This document shows, piece after piece, positions 35,612 to 42,785 of a stretch of DNA of 64,000 bases. Source of the DNA: Dyadobacter sp. CY343 (lineage in GTDB: Bacteria > Bacteroidota > Bacteroidia > Cytophagales > Spirosomataceae). Below the pieces are notes generated by a model. The model did not search any database and was not told the DNA's origin. It saw nothing but the letters and a program-made list of their open reading frames with translations. The number at the start of each line of letters is the position of its first letter. Position 1 is the stretch's first letter. The stretch is taken from positions 124,001 to 188,000 of the forward strand of contig NZ_JAJUXK010000009.1 in assembly GCF_021390335.1 (NCBI RefSeq), in the 5' to 3' direction. A program made the translations under genes and the position numbers.

Positions 35612-36037
35612 TTAATCCTGCTTCGGATAATTTACCATCCAGCCGATGCCGTACTTATCGTGAAAGCTACCGAAATAATCACCCCAGAACGTATCTTCCA
35701 TTGCCATCTCGATTTCCCCTCCGGCCGATAAACCTGCGAAAATACGATCTGCTTCTTCGCGGCTTTCTGTGAAAACTGAAATGTATGAATGGTTGCCGAG
35801 CGTTAACTTGTGGCCCATAGACGGTACGATATCCGACGCCATCAAAATATCATCCTTCCCGATCGGAAGCGAAATGTGCATGACCCGACCTCTTTCATTA
35901 TCAGCGAGTTGCTCAGCACCAGGCATATCCGACATTTTTTGAACGGAAGTAAATTCTCCGCCAAAAACGGATTTGTAAAATGTAAAAGCCTCTTCCGATT
36001 TCCCATCGAAATTCAGGTAAGTGTTTAATTTAGGCAT
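35612..36037 (-). CDS. VOC-family (PhnB/glyoxalase-like) protein
   Basis: A 141-residue protein of the vicinal oxygen chelate fold, PhnB-like branch. The opening LNTYLNFDGKSEEAFTFYKSVFGGEF and closing FWGDYFGSFHDKYGIGWMVNYPK are typical. The metal-binding residues of true glyoxalases are not all evident, so the substrate is unknown. It resembles the second VOC protein (40468-40875) and shares with it an unusual promoter design. DUF3072 follows on the same strand. Confidence 0.9.
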   Translation of the reverse strand: MPKLNTYLNFDGKSEEAFTFYKSVFGGEFTSVQKMSDMPGAEQLADNERGRVMHISLPIGKDDILMASDIVPSMGHKLTLGNHSYISVFTESREEADRIFAGLSAGGEIEMAMEDTFWGDYFGSFHDKYGIGWMVNYPKQD

Positions 36038-36082
36038 AAGAAAATTTCAGGTTAAGTATTTTTTGTAATGATTTTCATAACA

Positions 36083-36138
36083 CAAAACTACTGCTAGTCT
36101 CATCGGCAAATCGTCCGCGGAAGGGACATTAGAAGGGG
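36083..36138 (-). promoter_or_regulatory. Shared-type promoter of the first VOC gene
   Basis: On the minus strand CCCCTTCTAATGTCCC begins at 36138. Counting 48 bases from that first C, TAGTTTTG occupies 36090-36083, and the start codon lies 46 bases beyond. The element, spacing and -7 box are the same as before the DoxX gene (31127) and the other VOC gene (40468). Confidence 0.65.
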
Positions 36139-36217
36139 GCGGGTGAGACAAAATTTATTAAAAGTTGACTTTCCTAAGATTTAAATGCAGATTTCGGATA
36201 TAAATCGGCTGTAATTT

Positions 36218-37165
36218 ATGAATGGTCCACTGATCGTGATAAAAATCTTCATCCTTCTCGCTACGCTATTTCTTCCATTGCGCAACGTCGCCCAGACGGG
36301 CAAGTCGGCGTCACAGAGCCAGGATCCACAAACTATCCTTTGGAAAATCACTGGAAAAGGTATTAAAAAACCGTCTTATCTGCTCGGTACGATGCATTTA
36401 GGTGAACTGGATTGGCTGCTCACTTTTCCCAGGATCAAATCGGCGATCGATTGTACAGAATACATTCTAACGGAAGCATTTAGTACAGAGGTAAATACGG
36501 TCGCCGTTCAAAAGACAGCTTCAACCTTGCGGGCTGTGTCGGTACTTAATGCGGCGGAATACAAAACGCTCGATTCCTTCTTTGTGGCGCGGGTAGGAGA
36601 GGGTATTACAAATAATCCCGACGCGGAGGAAATGAATGTGTTTGAAATGTGGTTTGCAATCTATGAAACGCTGGTAATGGATATGAAGGGTCCCGACGGA
36701 ATCACGAAATCAATGGATCTGGATCTCTTTAATCTTTATAAATCAACAGGCAGGGGCGGCGACCATCTTGATAAATTAAAAGACATGAACTTCGACTCCA
36801 CGCAGATCGACGATGCACGTAAAGTAATGCGGAGTATGCTGGCCAAGATACCCGGAAGCGAAAAGCCGGGCTGGAATATTTACTCACAAAATACCAATAT
36901 AGAAGAAGTGATGCGGGTTTATAAGCAAATGAAAGTGCCCTATCAGTTTGAAAAAACCGATTCTTCAGATGTTATTATTGAAAACGAATACGGGCATATA
37001 ACCATCGAGCAGCGGAACCGGAATTGGCTACCAAAAATCGAAAAAAACATCAGCCAGAAACCTTGCCTGATCGCCGTAGGTTTCGGGCATTTGAGATACA
37101 AAACCGGATTGATTGTGTTATTGAAGGATTTAGGATATCAGGTCGAGGCGGTCAGTGTGAAGTGA
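36218..37165 (+). CDS. TraB/GumN-family exported protein
   Basis: A 315-residue exported protein with a signal peptide (about 1-26, RNVAQ). The GumN signature is clear: LWKITGKGIKKPSYLLGTMHLGE carries the G-T-x-H motif, and the end CLIAVGFGHLRYKTGLIVLLKDLGYQVEAV carries the second G-x-x-H motif. TraB/GumN proteins have a Tiki-like protease fold, whose two histidine motifs bind metal, so peptidase activity is plausible. No partner gene adjoins. It is followed by a tandem intergenic repeat. Confidence 0.88.
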   Translation: MNGPLIVIKIFILLATLFLPLRNVAQTGKSASQSQDPQTILWKITGKGIKKPSYLLGTMHLGELDWLLTFPRIKSAIDCTEYILTEAFSTEVNTVAVQKTASTLRAVSVLNAAEYKTLDSFFVARVGEGITNNPDAEEMNVFEMWFAIYETLVMDMKGPDGITKSMDLDLFNLYKSTGRGGDHLDKLKDMNFDSTQIDDARKVMRSMLAKIPGSEKPGWNIYSQNTNIEEVMRVYKQMKVPYQFEKTDSSDVIIENEYGHITIEQRNRNWLPKIEKNISQKPCLIAVGFGHLRYKTGLIVLLKDLGYQVEAVSVK

Positions 37166-37183
37166 TGCTTAAAGCCCAACTAA

Positions 37184-37341
37184 CCCCAACCCCTAAAGGG
37201 GCTTTTCGTTTGATATGTATGCAACGCCGCAAGAAAGTCCCTTTAGGGATTTAGGGTCATGTAGAAACGCCCCAACCCCTGAAGGGGCTTTCCGTTTGAT
37301 TTGTATGCGACGCCAAAAAGTCCCTTTAGGGATTTAGGGTA
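37184..37341. repeat. Two tandem copies of a palindromic intergenic repeat
   Basis: A unit of about 75 bases occurs twice (37184-37258 and 37270-37341). Each unit has CCCCAACCCCT(A/G)AAGGGGCTT, then CGTTTGAT-TGTATGC-ACGCC, then AAGTCCCTTTAGGGATTTAGGGT. The units differ at a few positions and by short gaps. The CCCCT-AAGGGG and TCCCTTTAGGGA parts are self-complementary, so each unit can fold into hairpins and could end transcription. A related but different element lies at 54996-55094. Repeats of this kind are scattered between genes in many Bacteroidota. Confidence 0.75.
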
Positions 37342-37373
37342 ATGCAAATAAGTGCCGAATCACAATCATTTGA

Positions 37374-37381
37374 TATCTTTG
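37374..37381 (+). promoter_or_regulatory. -7 promoter box for the response regulator gene
   Basis: TATCTTTG fits the consensus exactly and lies 20 bases before the ATG at 37402. It lies downstream of the in-frame ATG at 37342, which therefore cannot start the protein from this promoter. Confidence 0.5.
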
Positions 37382-37401
37382 TTCTTCAAGCTGCTACGAA
37401 T

Positions 37402-37806
37402 ATGAAGAATGGTCAGACAGTTCATCTTGGGGATGACGACGAGGATGACAGAATGCTAATAAAAGATGCTTTGGAGGAGGCCAACCCGAATGTAACCGTC
37501 GTGGAAGCCGAGGATGGCCGGGAGCTGATAGATAATGTCAAAAACTCAAAAGACCTTTCCCAGACTGTCGTGGTAGTGGATATGAATATGCCGCGAATGA
37601 ATGGCGTAGAGGCAATCAAGGAGATTAAATCGGATCCTGAACTGGTTGACCTGCCGACTGTCATGCTATCTACATCTGACAACCCGGAGCTTAAAAAAAG
37701 AGCGATCGCAGCAGGCGCCGACGATTTTTTTGTCAAACCCAATACCTTCAAGGCCCTTTTGGATATCGCCAGGGGGATAGTTAACAAATTTTTAGGGAGA
37801 GAGTAA
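37402..37806 (+). CDS. Single-domain response regulator (Rcp1/CheY-like)
   Basis: A 134-residue receiver domain without output domain. I place the start at the internal ATG because a -7 box lies between it and the upstream in-frame ATG, and because MKNGQTVHLGDDDEDD is the usual family N-terminus. The acidic pocket is D11-D13, the phosphoacceptor is Asp60 in VVVVDMNMPRMNG, the switch Thr/Ser is in LSTSDN, and Lys102 is in FVKPN. Stand-alone receivers of this type serve phytochrome-like kinases, and the GAF kinase at 33898 is the nearest. The MpaB-like gene follows closely. Confidence 0.92.
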   Translation: MKNGQTVHLGDDDEDDRMLIKDALEEANPNVTVVEAEDGRELIDNVKNSKDLSQTVVVVDMNMPRMNGVEAIKEIKSDPELVDLPTVMLSTSDNPELKKRAIAAGADDFFVKPNTFKALLDIARGIVNKFLGRE

Positions 37807-37881
37807 TTGAATAAATGGACACGATCATTTTTAAATCGAACATTTTCCGTTTACTTTGAATTACAAAGTACTTTACAATGT

Positions 37882-38640
37882 ATGAAATGGTTTGTTAAGC
37901 AAGATTCGATTGTGCGGGAGATATGGGGAAAGGCGGATACGATCCTTTTTATTTTCGCTGGCGCTTCGGCGGAATTCGCTGTAAACAAGGCGGTGGATTG
38001 GCTGTATTTTACCGGAAAGCTCCCTGCTGACCCGCTAGGCAGGTTATTCTCAACTGTTACTTATGCACGAAAGATCGTATTTGCTGAATATGATGAAGCA
38101 TTGAAAGCGATTGACCAGATCACTGCCATTCACAAGGAGGTTGAAAACAAACGTGGCGCACAAATTCCCGACTGGGCATATCGTGACGTGCTGTTTATGC
38201 TGATCGACTATTCAATCCGCTCCTTCGAACTATTAGAAAGAAAGCTCACTGCCGCAGAACTGGCGGAGATTTTTCATGTTTTCAACCAGGTAGGACTTCG
38301 TATGGGAATTGCCGGCTTGCCGGATTCTTACGAAAAATGGAAGGTAATGCGGGAAGAGCACCTGCGCGACAATCTTATCAAAAGCAGCTACTCCATTGAC
38401 CTGTATAAACAATACAAAAAGCACCTCGGTCTTGGAAGGTATTACCTCTTAAAGCAGGTACAGGCAGAAATCGCACCGGAGCGCGTCAACGAGCTGCTGG
38501 ACTTGGGAAAGGGGCCGCTTATCAGTCTGATACTACCCGTTTACAAAGGAATGCGCAAAGTCAGGCTGCAAAATATGTTACGCAACCTGATCTTGCCGGA
38601 GCAATATAAGCCTCAGATCCTAAATTTGGACATCAGATAA
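37882..38640 (+). CDS. Oxygenase MpaB-like (DUF2236) protein, divergent
   Basis: A 252-residue protein. The TTG further upstream is less likely than this ATG, since a -7-like TTACTTTG lies between them. The segments DSIVREIWGKADTILFIFAGASAEFAV, DPLGRLFSTVTYARKIVFAEYDEALKAIDQITAIHKEV and LIDYSIRSFELLERKLTAAELAEIFHVFNQVGLRMGI match the helical MpaB/DUF2236 fold. That family includes haem oxygenases acting on rubber or carotenoids. The histidine expected after the first glycine-rich helix is not seen, so haem binding may be lost. The function is unknown. Confidence 0.65.
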   Translation: MKWFVKQDSIVREIWGKADTILFIFAGASAEFAVNKAVDWLYFTGKLPADPLGRLFSTVTYARKIVFAEYDEALKAIDQITAIHKEVENKRGAQIPDWAYRDVLFMLIDYSIRSFELLERKLTAAELAEIFHVFNQVGLRMGIAGLPDSYEKWKVMREEHLRDNLIKSSYSIDLYKQYKKHLGLGRYYLLKQVQAEIAPERVNELLDLGKGPLISLILPVYKGMRKVRLQNMLRNLILPEQYKPQILNLDIR

Positions 38641-38669
38641 GTGCAGTACCGCCGATTTGGGGTGTGATA

Positions 38670-39533
38670 TCAGCCTGTTGCTCTAACCAGCTGCGTGATA
38701 TAATCATTAATCGTCGTCTCACCTTTAACACGCTCGCCGGTTACTTCATACTTTTCATCCAAAGTAACTGCGGTCATGGCAGCCATAGATTTGCCTGCTT
38801 TTTGCGAAAATCCCATATTAGTCAGCGCAGAAACCCATTCCTCGCGAGGGATCACGATGGTTTCCATCTTTTTACCAAGTGCTTTGGAAAATGCATCCGC
38901 GACCTCGCCGGGCGAATACCAGGCAGGGCCTTCGATATGATACAAACCCGTTTTTTCAATAGGTTCTTTGAGTAGCTGTGCGGCAAACTGCCCCATGTTT
39001 CCCGGCGAAACCATCGGGAGTTTGAAGTCTGCCGGGTATAATGTGAAGATCTGGCCGTCTTTCTGAGCAGATTCAAGAAATCCATCCCAGTTGCTCATGT
39101 AATAGGCAGCACGGACTACGGTAGTAGGGATATTGATTTTCGCGAGCTCCTGCTCCATTTCGTACAACACACCCAGATCACCGATTCCGTCACCAGCCTG
39201 CGCACCATAAGTAGATAGCGCCACGATTTTCTCAATACCTGAACCTGCCAGCGCTGAAACGATGGATAGCATGCTTTTGCGTTCTTCTGCGACGGTGTCT
39301 GTATCGGGAAGTGCGGGTGGATTTAATAAAAAAAGCCGCTTGCCTCCCTGTAAAACCGCTCTAAGCGTATTCACATCGTGCACGTCGGCGATCGCTATCT
39401 GCACTCCTTTATCCTTCCAATGTTTCGATTTGCCCTCATCCCGCGTGACCACTGTTACATTTTCGCCTTCACCAAGCAGCGTTTCAGCCACCGCAGATCC
39501 GACATGTCCGGTTGCTCCAAGTACGATATGCAT
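38670..39533 (-). CDS. NmrA-like NAD(P)-binding protein
   Basis: A 287-residue Rossmann-fold protein of the atypical short-chain dehydrogenase/NmrA type. I use the ATG at 39533, which gives the family N-terminus MHIVLGATGHVGSAVAETLL with GxxGxxG at residues 6-12; the longer frame starts with TTG. ALSTYGAQAG and VVRAAYYMSNWDGFLESAQKDGQIFTLYPADF follow, and the end includes PAWYSPGEVADAFSKALGKKME. The catalytic YxxxK is not evident, as in NmrA-type redox sensors and quinone reductase QOR2-like enzymes. It is a single gene, convergent with the MpaB-like gene. Confidence 0.88.
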   Translation of the reverse strand: MHIVLGATGHVGSAVAETLLGEGENVTVVTRDEGKSKHWKDKGVQIAIADVHDVNTLRAVLQGGKRLFLLNPPALPDTDTVAEERKSMLSIVSALAGSGIEKIVALSTYGAQAGDGIGDLGVLYEMEQELAKINIPTTVVRAAYYMSNWDGFLESAQKDGQIFTLYPADFKLPMVSPGNMGQFAAQLLKEPIEKTGLYHIEGPAWYSPGEVADAFSKALGKKMETIVIPREEWVSALTNMGFSQKAGKSMAAMTAVTLDEKYEVTGERVKGETTINDYITQLVRATG

Positions 39534-39611
39534 ATTATGTTGAGTTTGATGAAGCAAAAAACCGCAACATTTTTATGCCAGGGAATAAGATTTGCGAAGG
39601 ATAGTAGTACC

Positions 39612-40295
39612 TCAAAAATTTATGCCCGCAGTGACCTGGATAGTCCGGGTTTTTAGCTTTTCGATATAGGGGCCGTCGTAGAGTACAACATGGGATTCAG
39701 ACGTACCAAAGCCTTCCTGAATGCGCACGGAAATGGGAACTGTGACTTTCCAAAGATCCACTTCCACACCAGCTCCGGCCGTCATCCCGACCAGATCCTT
39801 GCTGACTTGCTGTTGCAGATCTTCATTGATTACTATCCCACTGCATCCAATAACACCGCAACCGGAACCTGCCAAGCGTGTTTTAAGAGCAGTACGGAGC
39901 CGCAGCATGGGCCCGGCTTCCGCGAAAGGCCGGATCCAGCCCGAGCCAAAAGTGTATCGGGCCAGCAGCGGCAGATGGATCGCTTCCCACTTTGAGGTCG
40001 TTTCAAGATAAATTTGTGTATTGGCGCCCTCCGATGTGAAATGCCGGAAGGTATTATAACCGGGCTGGAAATGCAGCGAAAATCCCTCTGGTTGCTTAGA
40101 AAATGCATAACCAAGGTCGATGCCCGCGGTGATCCCAGAAATCTTGGTGAGCTTATTATGACTGAATACTTTTCCATAAAGCTGCGGCCCGGCATAGATT
40201 CCGGCACTAAACTTCTTGAATTTGGCAGCATCCTGCGCTACGCCGTAACCGGCAATGCATGCGAAGAATGAGCAGAGTAGAAGTAATTTTTTCAT
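39612..40295 (-). CDS. Outer-membrane beta-barrel protein (porin family)
   Basis: A 227-residue outer-membrane protein with a signal peptide (1-21, YGVAQ). Eight or so amphipathic strands follow: KFSAGIYAGPQLYGKVF, SGITAGIDLGYAFSK, FSLHFQPGYNTF, KWEAIHLPLLARYTFGSGWIRPFAEAGPMLRL and a final RTIQVTAGINF with the terminal Phe needed by the assembly machinery. The WEAIHLPLLARYTF stretch is the PorT-like outer-membrane protein family signature. Two cysteines sit in a loop (GSGCGVIGCSG). It diverges from the second VOC gene, with the shared-type regulatory element between them. Confidence 0.8.
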   Translation of the reverse strand: MKKLLLLCSFFACIAGYGVAQDAAKFKKFSAGIYAGPQLYGKVFSHNKLTKISGITAGIDLGYAFSKQPEGFSLHFQPGYNTFRHFTSEGANTQIYLETTSKWEAIHLPLLARYTFGSGWIRPFAEAGPMLRLRTALKTRLAGSGCGVIGCSGIVINEDLQQQVSKDLVGMTAGAGVEVDLWKVTVPISVRIQEGFGTSESHVVLYDGPYIEKLKTRTIQVTAGINF

Positions 40296-40368
40296 AGCAT
40301 CAACAACGAATTAGGTTTGTTTTATCAGTATATAGTCTGAAAAGCGGAAAGTATATTGGCGCAAAGTC

Positions 40369-40424
40369 CCCCTGATTTTGTCCCGATTTCACCCGCAGGG
40401 TATTTATCAGGCTTTCTAGTTTTG
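40369..40424 (+). promoter_or_regulatory. Shared-type promoter of the second VOC gene
   Basis: CCCCTGATTTTGTCCC begins at 40369. Counting 48 bases from that first C, TAGTTTTG is at 40417-40424, and the start codon is 44 bases further. The same layout precedes the DoxX gene and the other VOC gene. No TTG is seen at the -33 position, which suggests dependence on an activator at the C-rich element. Confidence 0.65.
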
Positions 40425-40467
40425 TGTCACAAAAATTAAATAGTCACAATTTAAAACGCTATAAATC

Positions 40468-40875
40468 ATGGCACAAATGGATTTGCATCCGTATTTAATG
40501 TTCGATGGCAATTGTCGCGAAGCATTTGAATTCTATCAAAATATTTTCGGCGGAGAAGTAAATTTTATGACCTACGGCGATCTCGACGGAAGTTGTCCTG
40601 CCGGGGTCCGCGACCAGATCATGCACGGAACCCTAATGGGCGGCTCCATCGAATTCATGGGCGGTGACGCACCGGAAGGTATGCCTTTGGGCGCCGGCAA
40701 AATCAACCTCTCATTAAGCGGCTTCGAAGAAGCAGCATTGCGCGAGAAATACGAGGCATTGAGCCAAGGCGGTACCATTGTAATCCCGCTGGACAGGCAA
40801 ATCTGGGGCGACATATACGGTGCGTTTCAGGATAAATTCGGGATTGACTGGATGGTGGATATCCGAACTGCCTAA
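40468..40875 (+). CDS. VOC-family (PhnB-like) protein
   Basis: A 135-residue vicinal oxygen chelate protein. LHPYLMFDGNCREAFEFYQNIFGGEVNFMTYGDLDG at the start and QIWGDIYGAFQDKFGIDWMVDI at the end place it in the PhnB-like branch. GTLMGGSIEFMGGDAPEGMPLGAGKINLSL is the usual middle part. The substrate is unknown. It is similar in plan to the VOC protein at 35612-36037 and under the same type of promoter, so the two may answer the same signal. A hairpin follows. Confidence 0.9.
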   Translation: MAQMDLHPYLMFDGNCREAFEFYQNIFGGEVNFMTYGDLDGSCPAGVRDQIMHGTLMGGSIEFMGGDAPEGMPLGAGKINLSLSGFEEAALREKYEALSQGGTIVIPLDRQIWGDIYGAFQDKFGIDWMVDIRTA

Positions 40876-40882
40876 TCCACTG

Positions 40883-40913
40883 CATGTGAGGCCCCACTAC
40901 CGGGCCTCACATG
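40883..40913. terminator. Perfect 12-bp hairpin between convergent genes
   Basis: CATGTGAGGCCC and GGGCCTCACATG are exact complements around a seven-base loop. The hairpin fills most of the space between the VOC gene and the lipoprotein gene on the other strand. There is no T tract. Confidence 0.65.
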
Positions 40914-40914
40914 A

Positions 40915-41877
40915 TCAGATCTTCCTGCTAAAACTTAGCCCAACGCCCGTTTGACTGCGTCCCGCCGGGAAGCTGAAAACATTCCAGGAAGTTCTGCGCC
41001 TGACCATTTTTTGCTGCCACACAAGATTTCTTGCACTAAAAACCATGGACGCTGCCCCCAAACCGATATTGACGATTGACAGTGTTCGCTGGTCGGAGTA
41101 GTTGAAATCCGTTCCCCGGCTATTTTCCGGATGATACCCGACCGCACCGAGTACGATTTGACCAGCGCCTGTAATCAGCCCCACCACGGGTACTACCTTA
41201 TTGGTACTGCCCGCAGCGATATTTATCTCATTCATAAAATTCACAGCAACATTTGTACCGATCAGAAGCCCGGAGCTGATCACATAACCTGATTTCATCC
41301 TGTACCGGTAATCCGAAGCGGGAACAGAAGGGCGCGGGATAATCGGACCATACGTCGGCTGGATCATCGCGCATTCTTCTTTGGTAAGTCCGCTGGCGGC
41401 GACCCAGCGATCGATCTCCTGATTCTTCAAATTCATCAACGCCTCATATTGGTAGTCCGCATTGATCGCCTCTGCCATTTCGCGGCCGGCAGTTTTTTCA
41501 ATCAGATAACCTACTGCGCAAATATTTCCGTCCCTATCGATGAAACAAGGCTTCCTTTCGTTCGCGTGATCGTAGTTTTTCGGGTATTTCCCGGCAGCTG
41601 AATACGTTTGCAGCAGGTCCAGCAATTCCGTTCGCTTTTCTCTTAATTTTTTTGGTAAAAACGAAACGTCCCTGTTCCGCAGCAGCCGCTCTACATATTG
41701 AAGATGTGTTCTGATCCTGAGCGTATTATCCGTCGTCGCATCGGGTGCAAAGCCGAATGCCTCAATAAAACTGGTATCACCGATAATCGCGTTGACAGTG
41801 TTGCTGTTGCTCTCACGGTTACAGCCCGAAAACAGCACAAAAACCAGCAGCAAAAAGCAAAGTGAAAGGTGTTTCAT
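40915..41877 (-). CDS. Lipoprotein with a conserved DG-x-x-CAVGYL domain, function unknown
   Basis: A 320-residue lipoprotein. The ATG at 41877 gives a proper lipoprotein signal (MKHLSLCFLLLVFVLFSGC, Cys19); the longer frame begins with TTG. The middle part has a domain I recall from uncharacterised proteins of several phyla: KPCFIDRDGNICAVGYLIE, a helix with NADYQYEALMN, and WVAASGLTKEECAMIQPTYG. The two cysteines in CFIDRDGNIC may pair. The C-terminal third has hydrophobic, glycine-containing segments (YVISSGLLIGTNVAVNFM, VVGLITGAGQIVLGAVGYH) that may span or lie on a membrane. It is 83 bases downstream of a DUF72 gene. Confidence 0.7.
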   Translation of the reverse strand: MKHLSLCFLLLVFVLFSGCNRESNSNTVNAIIGDTSFIEAFGFAPDATTDNTLRIRTHLQYVERLLRNRDVSFLPKKLREKRTELLDLLQTYSAAGKYPKNYDHANERKPCFIDRDGNICAVGYLIEKTAGREMAEAINADYQYEALMNLKNQEIDRWVAASGLTKEECAMIQPTYGPIIPRPSVPASDYRYRMKSGYVISSGLLIGTNVAVNFMNEINIAAGSTNKVVPVVGLITGAGQIVLGAVGYHPENSRGTDFNYSDQRTLSIVNIGLGAASMVFSARNLVWQQKMVRRRTSWNVFSFPAGRSQTGVGLSFSRKI

Positions 41878-41960
41878 ACGGGAAGGAATTAGGTTGAGTT
41901 TGGAGTCAGGCAATTCATAATCAAGGAAAAGAAATAGGAGTGAAAGGTTGTAACCGGGTA

Positions 41961-42731
41961 TCAATCTTCCCGCCCACTCTGTACGATGGAGTTCAGCAGC
42001 GTGAGATTTTTCATTGCTTCTCCCATCGTATTATTGAAATAGGCGAAAACGGTTTTTCCTGCGTCGAGCCAATCCTGAATATATTCCGCATATTCAATCA
42101 GCATATCATCTTCATATTGCCCTTTGTAATCACCATTCGGCCCGTGGAAACGCAGGTAAATGTAATCGGATTCAGATTCGAGCGTGCCGGGAGCGGAGCC
42201 CGGTTTGTCATGCCGCACAATCTCAAAGCCAAATCCATCGAGCATTTCGAAAGTTTCGTCCTGGTACCACGAGCTATGGCGAAATTCGAGCGCCACTTTC
42301 CAGGCTTTGTCAGGATCCGATTCTGATATGGTAGTAAGCAATCTTTCCAATTGCGGGCGCATAATTGCTTTCAAGGAAGGCGGGAACTGTACCAGCAGAC
42401 AACCCTTTTTATCTCCGATCTGGCCGATAACATCCATGAACTTTTTCACGTACTCGGGATCGAACACCAGACCCTTATTGTGCGTGATCTCGCGCCAGAG
42501 TTTGAATGTAAATGTAAAATTTTCGGGAACCTGTGTCGCCCAGTTCCGCACAGTCGAGGCTAGCGGGACTTTGTAAAATGAGCTGTTGATCTCAATGCTA
42601 TTGAACAGCGATCCATAGTAGGTAAGGCGGCTTTTGTCCTGAAATTCAGGGGGATAAAATTGCTTATTCGGAACTGGCAATACCAGCCCGCTGGTACCTG
42701 TGAAAAATTTTCCGGCTTGGGTTTTAATCAT
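41961..42731 (-). CDS. DUF72 (YecE-like) TIM-barrel protein
   Basis: A 256-residue cytoplasmic protein of the DUF72 family. The usual YPPEFQDKSRLTYYGSLFNSIEINSSFYKVP opening is present, then FTFTFKLWREITH, a long central part with KKGCLLVQFPPSLKA, and WKVALEFRHSSWYQDET. The end YIYLRFHGPNGDYKGQYEDDMLIEYAEYI and VFAYFNNTMGEAMKNL is the family's C-terminus. The fold is a TIM barrel. The function is unresolved, though links to DNA or iron-sulfur chemistry have been proposed. It is 54 bases after the ABC permease gene on the same strand. Confidence 0.92.
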   Translation of the reverse strand: MIKTQAGKFFTGTSGLVLPVPNKQFYPPEFQDKSRLTYYGSLFNSIEINSSFYKVPLASTVRNWATQVPENFTFTFKLWREITHNKGLVFDPEYVKKFMDVIGQIGDKKGCLLVQFPPSLKAIMRPQLERLLTTISESDPDKAWKVALEFRHSSWYQDETFEMLDGFGFEIVRHDKPGSAPGTLESESDYIYLRFHGPNGDYKGQYEDDMLIEYAEYIQDWLDAGKTVFAYFNNTMGEAMKNLTLLNSIVQSGRED

Positions 42732-42785
42732 CGGTAATAGGCGAGTTTGATCGCCAGTCTGCCGTCTAAAATCATTCCAGGGTTA

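Noticed and set aside
37342-37401. Longer N-terminus for the response regulator
   Set aside because: A -7 promoter box lies inside this stretch and the receiver fold starts normally at the later ATG.
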